DNA of 64,000 nucleotides, taken from positions 186,001 to 250,000 of the forward strand of contig MGTT01000011.1 in assembly GCA_001799575.1 (NCBI GenBank), read 5' to 3'. Position numbers and translations under genes: made by a program. The stretch is from Elusimicrobia bacterium GWA2_56_46. Its GTDB lineage: Bacteria; Elusimicrobiota; Elusimicrobia; Elusimicrobiales; UBA9959. This document shows positions 16,976-26,177 of this stretch, in pieces. Under the pieces are notes generated by a model that had not been told where the DNA came from, did no database searches, and worked only from the letters and a program-made list of their open reading frames with translations. Each line of letters opens with the position of its first letter. Position 1 is the first letter of the stretch.

Positions 16976-18790
16976 TTACTTGTTCTGACTGATCTTCAGC
17001 AGCGTCATGAAAGCTTCCTGTGGTATTTCCACGGAACCCAGCAGCTTCATCTTCCGCTTCCCTTCCTTCTGCGCCTCCAGGAGCTTGCGCTTGCGGGTGA
17101 TATCGCCGCCGTAGCACTTGGCCAGGACGTCCTTGCGTATGGCGCCGATGGTCTCCCTGGCGATGATCTTCCCACCCACCTGGGCCTGCACGGCTATCTC
17201 GAACATATGCCGGGGAATAAGGTCTTTCAGTTTCTCGCAGAGAAGCCTTGAGTTGTAAAGCGCCCGCGAACGGTGCACTATGAACGATAACGCGTCAACC
17301 GTTTCCCCGTGCAGGAGGATCTCTATCTTCACCATATCGGAAGAGCGGTAGTCATAAGGCTCGTAATCGAACGAAGCGTAACCCTTGGAGACGGATTTGA
17401 GTTTGTCGTAAAAGTCGATGATGATCTCGCTAAGGGGCAGATAATACTCCACAATGACCCGCGTGGTTGAGATGTACTCTATTCTGATGTGCTCGCCGCG
17501 TTTTTCTTTCAGCAGATTCATTATCCCTTCCATGTACGCCAGGGGAGCGATAATGGCGGCGCGCACATAAGGCTCCATGATGTCCAGAACGTCCCCGTAA
17601 TGCGGGAAATCCGCCGGGTTGGTCACCTCGATATACCTGCTTTCCTTTGAAGTGGAATGGGTCTTGGCCAGAACCTTATAGACGACGTTCGGGTTGGTGG
17701 CGATAAGCGGGATATCGAATTCCCTCTCGATGCGTTCCCGGATTATGTCCAGATGCAGCAGCCCCATGAAGCCGAGCCGGAAACCGAAGCCCAGGGCTTT
17801 GGAGGTTTCACCCTGGAAGTTAAACGACGAATCGGTGAGGTTAAGCTTTTCGATAGCGGTTTTCAGCGCGGTGTAATCCGTGGTGTTGACCGGATAAAAA
17901 CCGGCGAAGACCACGGGATTGACGTCCTTGTAACCGGGCAGCGGCTCGGCCACCGGACGCCCCTTTTCATACATCGTGTCGCCCATCTTGATCTCATGGA
18001 TATCCCGGATCCCGGCGATGATGTACCCCACCTCTCCGGCGTTGATGGAATCCGCTTTCACCAGCTTGGGCGTCAGATAGCCCACTTCCTCCACCTTGTA
18101 GCTCACGCCGCTGGAATAAAAAGAAATATATTTTCCGGCCGACACGGCCCCGTCCACTACCCTGGTAAAAATGATGACGCCCTTATACACGTCGTAAAAG
18201 GAATCGAAGACGAGCGCTTTAAGCGGCTCCGCGACGGCGCCCCGGGGCGCGGGGATCTCTTTGATGACGCGTTCCAGGACTTCGCGCGCGCCGCGGCCGT
18301 CCTTGGCGCTGATGCGCGAGGAATCCCTGGGATCTTTGAGCACTTCCCAGATCTGCTCCTCGGTGGCGTCGGGGTCGGCGTGCTCCAGGTCTATTTTATT
18401 TATTACCGGGATTATCGTCAGCCCCAGGGACTGCGCCAGATGTGCGTGGGCCAGCGTCTGGGCTTCCACGCCCTGGGAGGCGTCCACCAGGAGGATCGCT
18501 CCTTCGCAGGCCGCCATGGCGCGGGAAACCTCGTAGGAAAAGTCCACGTGGCCTGGAGTATCGATCAGGTTAAGAATATAGTCTTTCCCGTCCGCCTCCG
18601 ACCTGTAAAGCATCCGTACGGCCTTGGCTTTTATGGTTATGCCGCGCTCCCGCTCCAGCTCCATGCCGTCCAGGAACTGCTCTTTCATCTGCCGTTCCGG
18701 GATGGTATTGGTAAGCTGTATAAACCGGTCGGCCAGCGTGGATTTGCCGTGATCGATGTGCGCAATGATGGAGAAATTACGTATGTTCAT
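16976..18790 (-). CDS. lepA: Elongation factor 4 (LepA), translational GTPase
   Basis: 604 aa, the normal family length. The G domain shows AHIDHGKSTLADR (P-loop), RERGITI (switch I), DTPGHVDF (G3) and NKIDLEHADP (G4). EF-G-like domains II, III and V follow, then the LepA-specific C-terminal domain (GGKIIARETIGAIRKDVLAKCYGGDITRKRKLLEAQ, broken here as separate motifs GGKIIARETI and KCYGGDITRKRKLL). It back-translocates or remodels stalled ribosomes. It lies upstream of lepB, separated by 14 bp, so the two form a lepA-lepB pair. A heptamer tract separates it from ptsI upstream. Confidence 0.97.
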   Translation of the reverse strand: MNIRNFSIIAHIDHGKSTLADRFIQLTNTIPERQMKEQFLDGMELERERGITIKAKAVRMLYRSEADGKDYILNLIDTPGHVDFSYEVSRAMAACEGAILLVDASQGVEAQTLAHAHLAQSLGLTIIPVINKIDLEHADPDATEEQIWEVLKDPRDSSRISAKDGRGAREVLERVIKEIPAPRGAVAEPLKALVFDSFYDVYKGVIIFTRVVDGAVSAGKYISFYSSGVSYKVEEVGYLTPKLVKADSINAGEVGYIIAGIRDIHEIKMGDTMYEKGRPVAEPLPGYKDVNPVVFAGFYPVNTTDYTALKTAIEKLNLTDSSFNFQGETSKALGFGFRLGFMGLLHLDIIRERIEREFDIPLIATNPNVVYKVLAKTHSTSKESRYIEVTNPADFPHYGDVLDIMEPYVRAAIIAPLAYMEGIMNLLKEKRGEHIRIEYISTTRVIVEYYLPLSEIIIDFYDKLKSVSKGYASFDYEPYDYRSSDMVKIEILLHGETVDALSFIVHRSRALYNSRLLCEKLKDLIPRHMFEIAVQAQVGGKIIARETIGAIRKDVLAKCYGGDITRKRKLLEAQKEGKRKMKLLGSVEIPQEAFMTLLKISQNK

Positions 18791-18832
18791 GTTGTATTTG
18801 AAATCCGAGGTAAAATCAGTCTATTTTTAAAA

Positions 18833-18867
18833 CCTTTAGCCTTAAGCCTTTATCCCTTAGCCTTTTA
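18833..18867. repeat. Heptamer tract (CCTTTAG family), five units
   Basis: CCTTTAG, CCTTAAG, CCTTTAT, CCCTTAG, CCTTTTA between the ptsI stop (18869) and the lepA start. Purine-rich strand is in mRNA sense. Confidence 0.85.
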
Positions 18868-18868
18868 T

Positions 18869-20596
18869 TTATTTCACTTCCTCCTCTATCGTCCTTCTTA
18901 TCTCGGCCGCCGTGGCCAGCCCGAGCAGACGCTGCGAAAGCGCGGAAAACTTCTCAAAATTCATGGTGCGCACCGCGTACTTGGAACGCAGGTACATCTT
19001 GATGGGAACGGAAAGTATGTCCACGCCCAGCCCCACCAGCACGGGGATGGCGTAAGGATCGGAAGCCATCTCGCCGCAGACCGAGACCGGCTTGCCTTTC
19101 TTATGCGCGGTCTGGACCACCAGATTAATGAGCCGCAGGACCGCCGGGTGGAAAGGCTCGTAAAGTTCCGAGACATACTGGTTGATGCGGTCCACCGCCA
19201 GCGTATACTGGACCAGGTCGTTCGTGCCTATGGAAACGAAATCTATCTCGCCCAGCAGCGAGTCCAGAATGATGGCGGCGGCGGGGATCTCGATCATGAT
19301 CCCGAACTCCGGCTCGGTCTTCGCGGCGAAGCCCTCCTCCATCAGTTCGGTTCTGACATCCTGCGCTATCTTCTTGACCGTGATCAGTTCGTCCACGGAA
19401 GAAAGCATGGGGATCATGATCTTGATGTTCCCCTCGGTATTGGACTTGTAAATGGCCTTAAGCTGGGTCTTCAGCAGCTCCGGATATTTTATGAACAACC
19501 GGATGCCGCGGAAACCCATAAAGGGATTTCTCTCGTCTTTCAGGCCCTTGATGCCCAGCTGGGTGGCCCGGTCCCCGCCTATATCCGCCGTCCTGATGGT
19601 CACGGGAAAGTGGGGTACGGCTTTGGCCACGGCGGAATAGAACTTCACCTGTTCCTCTTCCGTCGGGACGGAGTCTCGGTTCATGTATAAAAACTCAGTC
19701 CGGAAAAGGCCCACGCCTTCCGACTTGATGTTTGCCAGCTCGCCGGAGTCGTCTGCGGAATCGACATTGCACAGTAGACTTATCTTGTGCCCGTCGCGCG
19801 TGGTGGCGGGCAGGCCCTTGAGCCGCAGGAAGAAATGCTCCTGCTTGTGCAGTTCCTCTTTGCGGATCTTGTATTTTTCTATGATCTCGGGCGTGGGGGA
19901 GATGATCACCATCCCCTGCTCCCCGTCCACGATTATGGTATCGCCGCTGACAAGCTGACGGCTGATATCCGAAAGCCCCACCACCGCGGGTATGCCCATG
20001 CTCTGCGCGAAAATAGCGGTGTGGCTGGATTTGGAGCCCAGATCCATACAGAAACCCAGCACCTTGTTGGACTCCCTGATATGCAGCGTGTCGGACGGGT
20101 AAAGGTTATGGGCGACGATGACCACCGGATCCTGGAGATCCTTGAGATCCACTTTCTCGCGGTTGACCAGGTTGGAGAGTATCTTCTTGCCGACGTCGAA
20201 GAGATCGTGTTTGCGCTCATGGAAGAATTCGTCGTCTATCTTTTCAAACTCCTCTTCCGCCTTGTCCAGGATCTCCGAAAGGGCGAACTCGGCGTTTATG
20301 CCCCGGGCGGCCACGAGTTTGGGAACCTCCTTGGTGATGAGGGGATCCTGCAGGATCATATGGTGCGCGTCTATCAGTTTGGCGTGCTGCCTGCCCAGGA
20401 CGTTCAGGACTTTGGCGCGGATGGAATCCAGATCCAGCCTGGTTTTATCCAGAGCCTCTTTAAAACGTTTTATCTCGGCCTTGATCTTGTCCTTGGAGAT
20501 CTCTTTCTGTTCGATGAGAATGTTCTCTTCCTTGACAATATGAACCTTGCCTATGGCTATACCCAGGCTGGCCGCGATACCTTTTTTTATCAGCAT
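18869..20596 (-). CDS. ptsI: PTS enzyme I (phosphoenolpyruvate-protein phosphotransferase)
   Basis: 575 aa, full length. It takes phosphate from PEP onto a His and passes it to HPr. The active-site His lies in GSKSSHTAIFAQSMGIPAVVG; the PEP-binding barrel has VGLFRTEFLYMNRD, GFRGIRLFI, IPMLSSVDEL, FGIMIEIPAA, GTNDLVQYTLAVDR, and CGEMASDP with the acid/base Cys. Start ATG 20596 has GAGGAA upstream and lies 3 bp after the HPr stop. It is the last PTS gene in the cluster, followed by a heptamer tract and lepA. Confidence 0.97.
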   Translation of the reverse strand: MLIKKGIAASLGIAIGKVHIVKEENILIEQKEISKDKIKAEIKRFKEALDKTRLDLDSIRAKVLNVLGRQHAKLIDAHHMILQDPLITKEVPKLVAARGINAEFALSEILDKAEEEFEKIDDEFFHERKHDLFDVGKKILSNLVNREKVDLKDLQDPVVIVAHNLYPSDTLHIRESNKVLGFCMDLGSKSSHTAIFAQSMGIPAVVGLSDISRQLVSGDTIIVDGEQGMVIISPTPEIIEKYKIRKEELHKQEHFFLRLKGLPATTRDGHKISLLCNVDSADDSGELANIKSEGVGLFRTEFLYMNRDSVPTEEEQVKFYSAVAKAVPHFPVTIRTADIGGDRATQLGIKGLKDERNPFMGFRGIRLFIKYPELLKTQLKAIYKSNTEGNIKIMIPMLSSVDELITVKKIAQDVRTELMEEGFAAKTEPEFGIMIEIPAAAIILDSLLGEIDFVSIGTNDLVQYTLAVDRINQYVSELYEPFHPAVLRLINLVVQTAHKKGKPVSVCGEMASDPYAIPVLVGLGVDILSVPIKMYLRSKYAVRTMNFEKFSALSQRLLGLATAAEIRRTIEEEVK

Positions 20597-20599
20597 AAA

Positions 20600-20866
20600 T
20601 TATTCCTCGTCGAACTTATCCCGGAACAATTTGGAAACGGCTTCCAGCGCCTGAACCTCGTCCGTACCGTGCGCGACGATGGTTATGACCGACCCTTTTC
20701 CGGCCGCCAGCGTCATAACGCCCATGATGCTTTTTGCGTTAACTTCCATTTTGTCCTTTATGAGCTTAAGATCGCAGACAAAACGCGCGGAGGTGTTGGC
20801 TATCATTCCCGCCGGCCGCGCATGGATGCCGAGCTCGTTGATTATTTTTATGTCCTTTTTTATCAT
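20600..20866 (-). CDS. ptsH: Phosphocarrier protein HPr
   Basis: 88 aa. It carries His15 (GIHARPA), which accepts phosphate from EI, and Ser46 (NAKSIMGVM), the regulatory site phosphorylated by HPr kinase; hprK is encoded in the same cluster, so both modes of control are present. LAAGKGS and a C-terminal amphipathic helix complete the fold. It overlaps the EIID stop by 4 nt (ATGA) and lies 3 bp before ptsI, so the three are co-translated. Confidence 0.97.
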   Translation of the reverse strand: MIKKDIKIINELGIHARPAGMIANTSARFVCDLKLIKDKMEVNAKSIMGVMTLAAGKGSVITIVAHGTDEVQALEAVSKLFRDKFDEE

Positions 20867-21708
20867 AGGTGTAAACCCGATCTTTCAAAGATGACAAGCG
20901 CCGCCGAAGCCGAGAGTATAAGCCCCATGGCGAAAAAGATGGAGCGGCCTGATTTCCTGACTATGCGCTGCAAAGCCATCACGCCCAGGGCGAGCGCCGC
21001 CCTCAGTATCAGGCCGCCTTTATGCGCCCCGTCCCAGTTCTGTTCCAGCAGCAGCCCGAAAGCTCCCGCCACGATCAAAAGAGAAAGCGCGAAGCCGGCC
21101 ACGCTGAGCCGCCTTATCAGCGCCGGCCAATTAACGGCGTCAAGCCCGCAGCTGGCCGTACCGCCGCAGGCATACCCCTTTTTCAATCCCTGCCACCGCA
21201 GATAGACGGCGCCGCCCGCGTAGAGCGCTATCCCGGCAAGCGGCCCCAAAAACAAGACCGGAAGCGGAACGCGGGAAACTGTATCGGTAAAAAGCCAGCC
21301 GTAAAAACCGGCCAGAGCCCAGATCACGATGCAGACCTGGGTGGTAAGAGGCTTCAGCCTGCCCCAGAAGATCCGGTCGCCGATGGCGGCGAACCCGGAA
21401 GACAGCGCGGCTTTGACCTCCAGTATTTTTTTTTCAAACGCGGCCGGCCCGGATTCCGCGCCCCCGGCCGGCATCAGGGCCAGTTTTTCCTCCATCCTTA
21501 CTATATTCCCGATCACAAAACCCGCCATGTACGGCTGGGTGTTGAAAAGGCCGAGGTGGCGCAGAACCGCGGCGGCAAGTTTTTCGCCAGGCGCGTATAT
21601 TTTTCTGAGCGCCGGCATGATGGCGAACGCGAACCCCAGGTTCTGCAGCCTTTCGTAGTTCCACCCGGCCTGGATGAAAAATGATCTTATGAATATTGAA
21701 AAGAACAT
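20863..21708 (-). CDS. PTS mannose-type EIID membrane component
   Basis: 281 aa. The N-terminal part matches mannose/fructose/sorbose EIID: FIRSFFIQAGWNYERLQNLGFAFAIMPAL, broken as FIQAGWNYERLQNLGF, then LGLFNTQPYMAGFVIGNIVRMEE. C-terminal hydrophobic helices (about 140-165, 190-215, 225-245, 255-275) anchor it. With EIIC it forms the sugar channel. It overlaps ptsH by 4 nt. Sugar specificity is not predictable. Confidence 0.93.
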   Translation of the reverse strand: MFFSIFIRSFFIQAGWNYERLQNLGFAFAIMPALRKIYAPGEKLAAAVLRHLGLFNTQPYMAGFVIGNIVRMEEKLALMPAGGAESGPAAFEKKILEVKAALSSGFAAIGDRIFWGRLKPLTTQVCIVIWALAGFYGWLFTDTVSRVPLPVLFLGPLAGIALYAGGAVYLRWQGLKKGYACGGTASCGLDAVNWPALIRRLSVAGFALSLLIVAGAFGLLLEQNWDGAHKGGLILRAALALGVMALQRIVRKSGRSIFFAMGLILSASAALVIFERSGLHL

Positions 21709-21733
21709 TTGAAATTATCGGATAACCGCTGAC

Positions 21734-21768
21734 CCTTTATCCTTTATCCTTAATCCTTCATCCTTTCT
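21734..21768. repeat. Heptamer tract (CCTTTAT family), five units
   Basis: CCTTTAT, CCTTTAT, CCTTAAT, CCTTCAT, CCTTTCT. The EIIC stop codon (TGA, 21760-21758) is inside the fourth unit. Confidence 0.85.
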
Positions 21769-22375
21769 TATACACCTGCGTCCTGAACCTGAAGTAAAGC
21801 CCGCTCAACCCCAGCCAGGGCATGAGAGAGTAGGCCAGGTCCGAGGCGCGGAACAGCGCTTCCGGCCCCGCTCTTAGAAGCGGCGCGGCCAGGAACGCGG
21901 CCAACCCTGAAAAAAAGAAAATATAGAGTCCGGAAATCGCGCTTTCCGCCAGCAGCGAACCCGCTAGATTGCGCTCCAGGAGGAGTGCCCCGTTCCTGGC
22001 GTCGGTTTCTATACCCTTTATCCACGAGGAGCGCGATACCCGCAGGCGGTATTCCACCTTCCCGTACATGAAGCCGGCCATGACGCCGAAAAAGAAAGCT
22101 GTGGACTCCGGCAGTCCCGCCCAGACGAGCGCGAGTACCGCGGCCGCGGCCGCCACAAGGCCGTTTGGCGGGACCACTCCGCCGACCGGTATAAAATCCA
22201 GATATATCAACTCGATAAGAATGCCCATCCTGGCGCCTTCAAACGGGCAGCCGTTCAGCCAGCCCAGCAGCGGCCCCGCGAAAGCCGGCCGGGAGATCAG
22301 GAACTGCCCGGCCTGCACGTTATCGAGTTCGAGCAGCCCGGCGAAAAGACTGGAGATAAGGGCTTTTAGGATCAT
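21758..22375 (-). CDS. PTS mannose-type EIIC membrane component
   Basis: 205 aa, shorter than the usual 250 or so. Matching features are the N-terminal DNVQAGQFLISRP, a multi-helix membrane body, and the family's GILIELIYLDFIPVGGVVPPNG. It forms the translocation channel with EIID. The C-terminus (FRFRTQVYKKG) runs directly into a heptamer array that supplies the stop, so the protein may have been shortened by array insertion. A GTGATTA-type tract lies just before its start, so the gene is bracketed by heptamers on both sides. Confidence 0.9.
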   Translation of the reverse strand: MILKALISSLFAGLLELDNVQAGQFLISRPAFAGPLLGWLNGCPFEGARMGILIELIYLDFIPVGGVVPPNGLVAAAAAVLALVWAGLPESTAFFFGVMAGFMYGKVEYRLRVSRSSWIKGIETDARNGALLLERNLAGSLLAESAISGLYIFFFSGLAAFLAAPLLRAGPEALFRASDLAYSLMPWLGLSGLYFRFRTQVYKKG

Positions 22376-22382
22376 AAATAAC

Positions 22383-22403
22383 CACTAATCACTATTCACT
22401 GGA
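22383..22403. repeat. Degenerate heptamer tract, GTGATTA family
   Basis: CACTAAT, CACTATT, CACTGGA on the plus strand, between the EIIC start and the GH57 gene end. The GH57 stop (TAG, 22387-22385) lies in the first unit. Confidence 0.65.
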
Positions 22404-24394
22404 TTTAGCGAAGCCTTAACGGTGAACTCAAAAAAACCGCCGGGCGCCAGCATCTTTTTGACGCTTGGCGCCAGAACGCCGCCCTGATAGGTTTTCTCTA
22501 TCCCTTCCTCGGAACGGGAAATGGTGTCCAGATCAAAAACCCACAGCAGGACGGGGTCTGAAAAATCCAGTTTCACCTCACCCCAGACCGGATCCTCCAG
22601 TCTCAACGCGGAAATACCACGCCTCTCGCCTTCCGGGCAGACCCCGGGATCGGAAAAAGAAAAAACCAGTTCCGGCGCGAACCAGAGGTCCGCCGCGTGC
22701 CGGCCGGTATTGGACACCTTATAGGAGGCTTCCCAGGAGCCTTCGGCTTTGAGGAGAACGTTTTTCTCCACCCGTATTTCGGCCCGCCTGTCGCCGGTCC
22801 AGACCGAACCGTCCCTGGCGAGCGATACCGTCAGACCGAGGGGCCCGCGGCCGGTCTTACAGGAGTATTCGCCCAGCACGAAATCTCCCTGTTCGCCGTA
22901 AGAAGCCTTCCTGAAATCCTCAAGCTTAGTGTCCGGGTGGAAAAAATGGTCCAGCAGGTTCATGCGGCGGTGCCAGTCGTAAAAAACGCTCTTTTTAAAA
23001 TCTTTTTTCAGGTGCCCGGCTTTCCCGGATCCGGTTATATTTTCCGCTCCGCTCTCCTCGTGATAGGCCTCGGGGTGGCGGGAGACGACGGCGCAGAAAT
23101 TCATCCCGCGAGGCAGATAGTCCCACTCCCAGAGCCCGCCGCCTTTACCGGGGGAAAAATAGAACGCCGCCTGTCTGGACTCCACCAGAAGTTCAGGCCG
23201 GCCGTCCGCGTCCCAGTCTTCCTCCGTAACATCAAAATGATCCCCGGCAGACCCGGCCGAAGCGGCCGCCGAAGCCGCCAGCAGATTGGCGTAAATGGCT
23301 TTCCGTATGTGCGGCAGGTAAATGCCGCCGAAAACTCCGTGCCAGTAGCCGCAATTACACTGGGCTTTCCAGAGACTTTCCCTGCCGGCGCCGCCCGCCG
23401 CCCGGGAGCGCGCGCTGACGCGCAGCATCCTGCGGTAAATGCTGTTGGATTCCGGATACTTGGAGAAAAAGTTCCTGAAATAGCCGCCGCGCAGATACGG
23501 CTGAAAATCCTCGGCGGCGTTCTTCCAGATCCCGGCCAGCCGGCCGGAAGCCGCGGGCGGCAGCGCCCATTGCGAAAGTTCGTGGTAAGAGGTGGTGGGC
23601 AGGTAGGCCAGCCCTTTGGAGCGCGTCCCGGACAGGCACTCGGAAAAAGAGGCGGTCTCAAGCCAGGAGGCGTTGCGCTCAAGCAAAGTAAAGAACCTGT
23701 CGAGCCAGCCTTTCTTATAGACCAGTTCATGGGTCTTCGGCCACAGACCGAATTTCTCCCCGTCGTCCGCCATGACCAGCACGGCGTCCCGCCCCTCGAA
23801 AGTGCGCAGGTAATCTATGGTCTTCTCCGGGTCGGCGAAAGGCATCAGGTAGCGCAGGCGGTGATTTATCGGAAACACCTGAAGATGCCTGCCCCCGAAC
23901 TCGGTGGTAAAATAGCCGGTGAGGTCTTTTTCGGCCAGGCCGGCGGAAAAGAAATGAATATCGTCCAGCACGGTGTAGTCCGCGCCCGCATCGCTCAGCG
24001 TACCCGCCAGCTGCGGCTCCCAGACCCGCTCGGCCAGCCAGACGCCCTTCGGAAAAACCCCGAAACGCTTATTTATATAGGCCTGCATTTTGGCCACCTG
24101 GCCGGCCTGGTCGTCTTCGGGCAGCACCGCCAGGATGGGTTCGTAATATCCGCCGCCGAGAAGCTCCGCCTGGCCGCGGTCGGAAAGCTCCCGCAGGGCG
24201 TCAAGATAGGCCGGCTCGTGACTCTCGAACCAGTCGAAAAGGATCCCGGAAAAATGCATGGAAACCTTCACCGCCGGATGCCGCCGCAGGACCTCGGTAA
24301 AAGGCAGATAGCTTTTGTCGAAAGCTTCTTTGACCACATGATCGAAGTTGCCGACGGGCTGGTGATTATGAACCGCGAAAATTAGTTTAACCAT
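22385..24394 (-). CDS. GH57 4-alpha-glucanotransferase / alpha-amylase
   Basis: 669 aa. GH57 motifs appear in order: HNHQP (9-13), GGGYYEP (80-86), nucleophile Glu122 in WLAERVWEP, acid/base Asp near 210-211 in MADDGEKFG, and HELSQW further on. Positions fit the archaeal 4-alpha-glucanotransferase (Glu123/Asp214). The C-terminal half (about 380-669) is the beta-sandwich region found in that family (DUF1925/1926-like). It has no signal peptide, so it acts on cytoplasmic glucans. The start overlaps the EIIB stop by 8 nt. Its insertion inside a PTS operon, between EIIB and EIIC, links sugar uptake regulation to storage glucan metabolism. Confidence 0.92.
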   Translation of the reverse strand: MVKLIFAVHNHQPVGNFDHVVKEAFDKSYLPFTEVLRRHPAVKVSMHFSGILFDWFESHEPAYLDALRELSDRGQAELLGGGYYEPILAVLPEDDQAGQVAKMQAYINKRFGVFPKGVWLAERVWEPQLAGTLSDAGADYTVLDDIHFFSAGLAEKDLTGYFTTEFGGRHLQVFPINHRLRYLMPFADPEKTIDYLRTFEGRDAVLVMADDGEKFGLWPKTHELVYKKGWLDRFFTLLERNASWLETASFSECLSGTRSKGLAYLPTTSYHELSQWALPPAASGRLAGIWKNAAEDFQPYLRGGYFRNFFSKYPESNSIYRRMLRVSARSRAAGGAGRESLWKAQCNCGYWHGVFGGIYLPHIRKAIYANLLAASAAASAGSAGDHFDVTEEDWDADGRPELLVESRQAAFYFSPGKGGGLWEWDYLPRGMNFCAVVSRHPEAYHEESGAENITGSGKAGHLKKDFKKSVFYDWHRRMNLLDHFFHPDTKLEDFRKASYGEQGDFVLGEYSCKTGRGPLGLTVSLARDGSVWTGDRRAEIRVEKNVLLKAEGSWEASYKVSNTGRHAADLWFAPELVFSFSDPGVCPEGERRGISALRLEDPVWGEVKLDFSDPVLLWVFDLDTISRSEEGIEKTYQGGVLAPSVKKMLAPGGFFEFTVKASLNPVNSD

Positions 24395-24872
24395 CCTGTT
24401 TTATCGCTTCCATCAGGTTTATCGGCTTATCCGTGGGAACTCCGCGGCCCTCCACCTCGATTCCGGCGCGGGAAATGAACTTAAGGTGGCCGCAGTCCTC
24501 TTCGCTCAAAAATATAGCCTTGCCGATAGACACGTTCTTCCCGGCTGAATAATGCATGCCTCCGATATTGAGGGAGCCTATCTTCAGACCCCGGGAAATC
24601 ATCTCCGCCGCTTCTTTCAGGCCAGGGAACAGCACCAGCGTATTCCCCGCGCCCGCGGCGCCGTTAAGATAATCCAGCGCGTCCGCGGAACCGAGGATGC
24701 GCAAACCCACGCCTTCGGGGGTAGAAAAACGCATAATGGTGCGCCGCACTTCGTCCGAGGCTATCTCATCCGAGACTACCACGATCTCGTCCGCCCTGAG
24801 ATGCGGCACCCAGGCCTCCACGACCTGGCCGTGAATAAGCCTGTCGTCTATTCTGAATAATGTAACGGGCAT
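24387..24872 (-). CDS. PTS mannose-type EIIB component
   Basis: 161 aa from ATG 24872 (a TTG three codons upstream would overlap EIIA). The phospho-acceptor His lies in FRIDDRLIHGQVVEAW. Other family marks are ADEIVVVSDEIA, NIGGMHYSAGK and LSEEDCGHLKFISRAG. It takes phosphate from EIIA and phosphorylates the sugar. It follows EIIA by 5 bp and overlaps the GH57 gene. Confidence 0.95.
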   Translation of the reverse strand: MPVTLFRIDDRLIHGQVVEAWVPHLRADEIVVVSDEIASDEVRRTIMRFSTPEGVGLRILGSADALDYLNGAAGAGNTLVLFPGLKEAAEMISRGLKIGSLNIGGMHYSAGKNVSIGKAIFLSEEDCGHLKFISRAGIEVEGRGVPTDKPINLMEAIKQDG

Positions 24873-24877
24873 AAGAT

Positions 24878-25294
24878 TCAAGATTTACTGTTCCCCAGCA
24901 GCAGGCTCTTGACTTCGCAGACGGCTTTCCGGCCGTCTTCCAGGATCTTGCCCACCAGCTTCTCAAAATCCAGGTTCCCTCTGTAGGCGAAAGCCGAAGT
25001 CAGCATATTTATATTGACGCCGCAGATCACGGCGCTTCTGGCGATATCCTTGGCAAGCGGCAGAACCACGTTCATGGGCGTGCCTCCCGGCATATCTATC
25101 AGGAAGATCAGGCCGTCCTCCGAGCGCATCCCCGTGATGGCGTTCTCTACGGCGCTTCGCACATTTTCCAGCGACATCCGCTGCGAGATGGAGACATTCT
25201 TAAGCCCCTCGTGCTGGACGCCGACGATCCCCTCGGCCGCCTCTATGAGGTAGGCCCCGAACTCCCCGTGGGTGATCACGATTATATTGATCAT
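24878..25294 (-). CDS. PTS mannose-type EIIA component
   Basis: 138 aa. The active His9 lies in IIVITHGEFGAYLIEAAEGIVG; FLIDMPGGTPMNVVLPLA is the second family motif. It receives phosphate from HPr and passes it to EIIB. The start overlaps the rapZ stop by 4 nt, tying it to the regulatory genes upstream. In several Gram-negative lineages a single mannose-type EIIA follows hprK and rapZ in a regulatory PTS; here all sugar-transport subunits are present as well. Confidence 0.95.
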   Translation of the reverse strand: MINIIVITHGEFGAYLIEAAEGIVGVQHEGLKNVSISQRMSLENVRSAVENAITGMRSEDGLIFLIDMPGGTPMNVVLPLAKDIARSAVICGVNINMLTSAFAYRGNLDFEKLVGKILEDGRKAVCEVKSLLLGNSKS

Positions 25295-26151
25295 TTCCTG
25301 ATGTCCCTGTGATATTCCGAAACCGAGAAGCCGACCTTGGCGAGTTTTTCGGCTATCTGGCGCGCTATAAAAACGCTCCGGTGCCTCCCGCCCGTGCAGC
25401 CTATGGCTATCGTCAGATAGGATTTCCCCTCCTTGATATAAAGCGGGAGGAGGTGCTTGATCTGTCCGGCATAACTCGCGATAAAAGTCCTGAACCCGGG
25501 CCGGCTCCTGATATAATCGCCCACCGGTTTATCCAGTCCGGTCTTATGCTTCAGCCGCGGAATATAATTGGGATTAGGCAGGAACCGCACGTCCATGACC
25601 AGATCGGCGTCCAGCGGAATGCCGTACTTATACCCGAAAGAGAGTACCGTGAGTTTCATCTCGGTGGAACGCTTGAGCTCCAGCGCCCCCGCGAGGATTT
25701 CCTTTAATTCGCCCAGGGTCAGGCTGGAGGTGTCTATGACCTTATTGGCCCGTTCTTTCAGCTCGAAGAGGATCTTCCGCTCTTCCCTGACAGCCTGGGA
25801 GATATTCTTGCCGAGCGGATGGCGATGGCGCGTTTCGGAAAAGCGCTGAAGGATCACTGGGTCGGAAGCGTCCAGGAAAATGACCTTATAATCCAGCCCG
25901 AGCTTGCGCAAAGTGTCCAGGGATCTGACAAAACCCTTAAAAAACCGCCCCTCCCTGATGTCTATGCCAAGAGCGACGTTCCTGAAATGCCTGTTCGTCT
26001 TGACCAGTTCGGAAAAAGCCGGGATCAGCGCGACGGGCAGGTTGTCTATGCAATAGAATCCCAGATCCTCGAAACACTTGAGCGCCTGGCTCTTTCCGGC
26101 GCCCGACATACCGGTGATGATAAAGATTTTGCCTTCGGTTTTGCGCGACAT
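25291..26151 (-). CDS. rapZ: RapZ-family nucleotide-binding protein (RNase adapter)
   Basis: 286 aa, full length. The P-loop is TGMSGAGKSQALKCFEDLGF followed by CIDNLP; conserved RHRHPL and the C-terminal IGCTGGRHRSVFIA motif are present. RapZ/YvcJ proteins bind nucleotides and, in Escherichia coli, control GlmS via small RNAs; the role here is inferred to be metabolic signalling linked to the PTS. It lies 26 bp after hprK and overlaps EIIA by 4 nt. Confidence 0.95.
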   Translation of the reverse strand: MSRKTEGKIFIITGMSGAGKSQALKCFEDLGFYCIDNLPVALIPAFSELVKTNRHFRNVALGIDIREGRFFKGFVRSLDTLRKLGLDYKVIFLDASDPVILQRFSETRHRHPLGKNISQAVREERKILFELKERANKVIDTSSLTLGELKEILAGALELKRSTEMKLTVLSFGYKYGIPLDADLVMDVRFLPNPNYIPRLKHKTGLDKPVGDYIRSRPGFRTFIASYAGQIKHLLPLYIKEGKSYLTIAIGCTGGRHRSVFIARQIAEKLAKVGFSVSEYHRDIRK

Positions 26152-26177
26152 ATCTCTCCGCCATGCCTCATCAGGAT

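Noticed and set aside
15903-17117. 404-aa version of LepB
   Set aside because: It would overlap lepA by about 140 bp; GTG 16961 with AAGGAG is the better start.
17657-19690. 677-aa plus-strand frame across lepA and ptsI
   Set aside because: Shadow of two highly conserved minus-strand genes; His/Gly-rich composition and no domain.
22697-24385. 562-aa plus-strand frame opposite the GH57 gene
   Set aside because: Antisense of a well-supported glycoside hydrolase gene.
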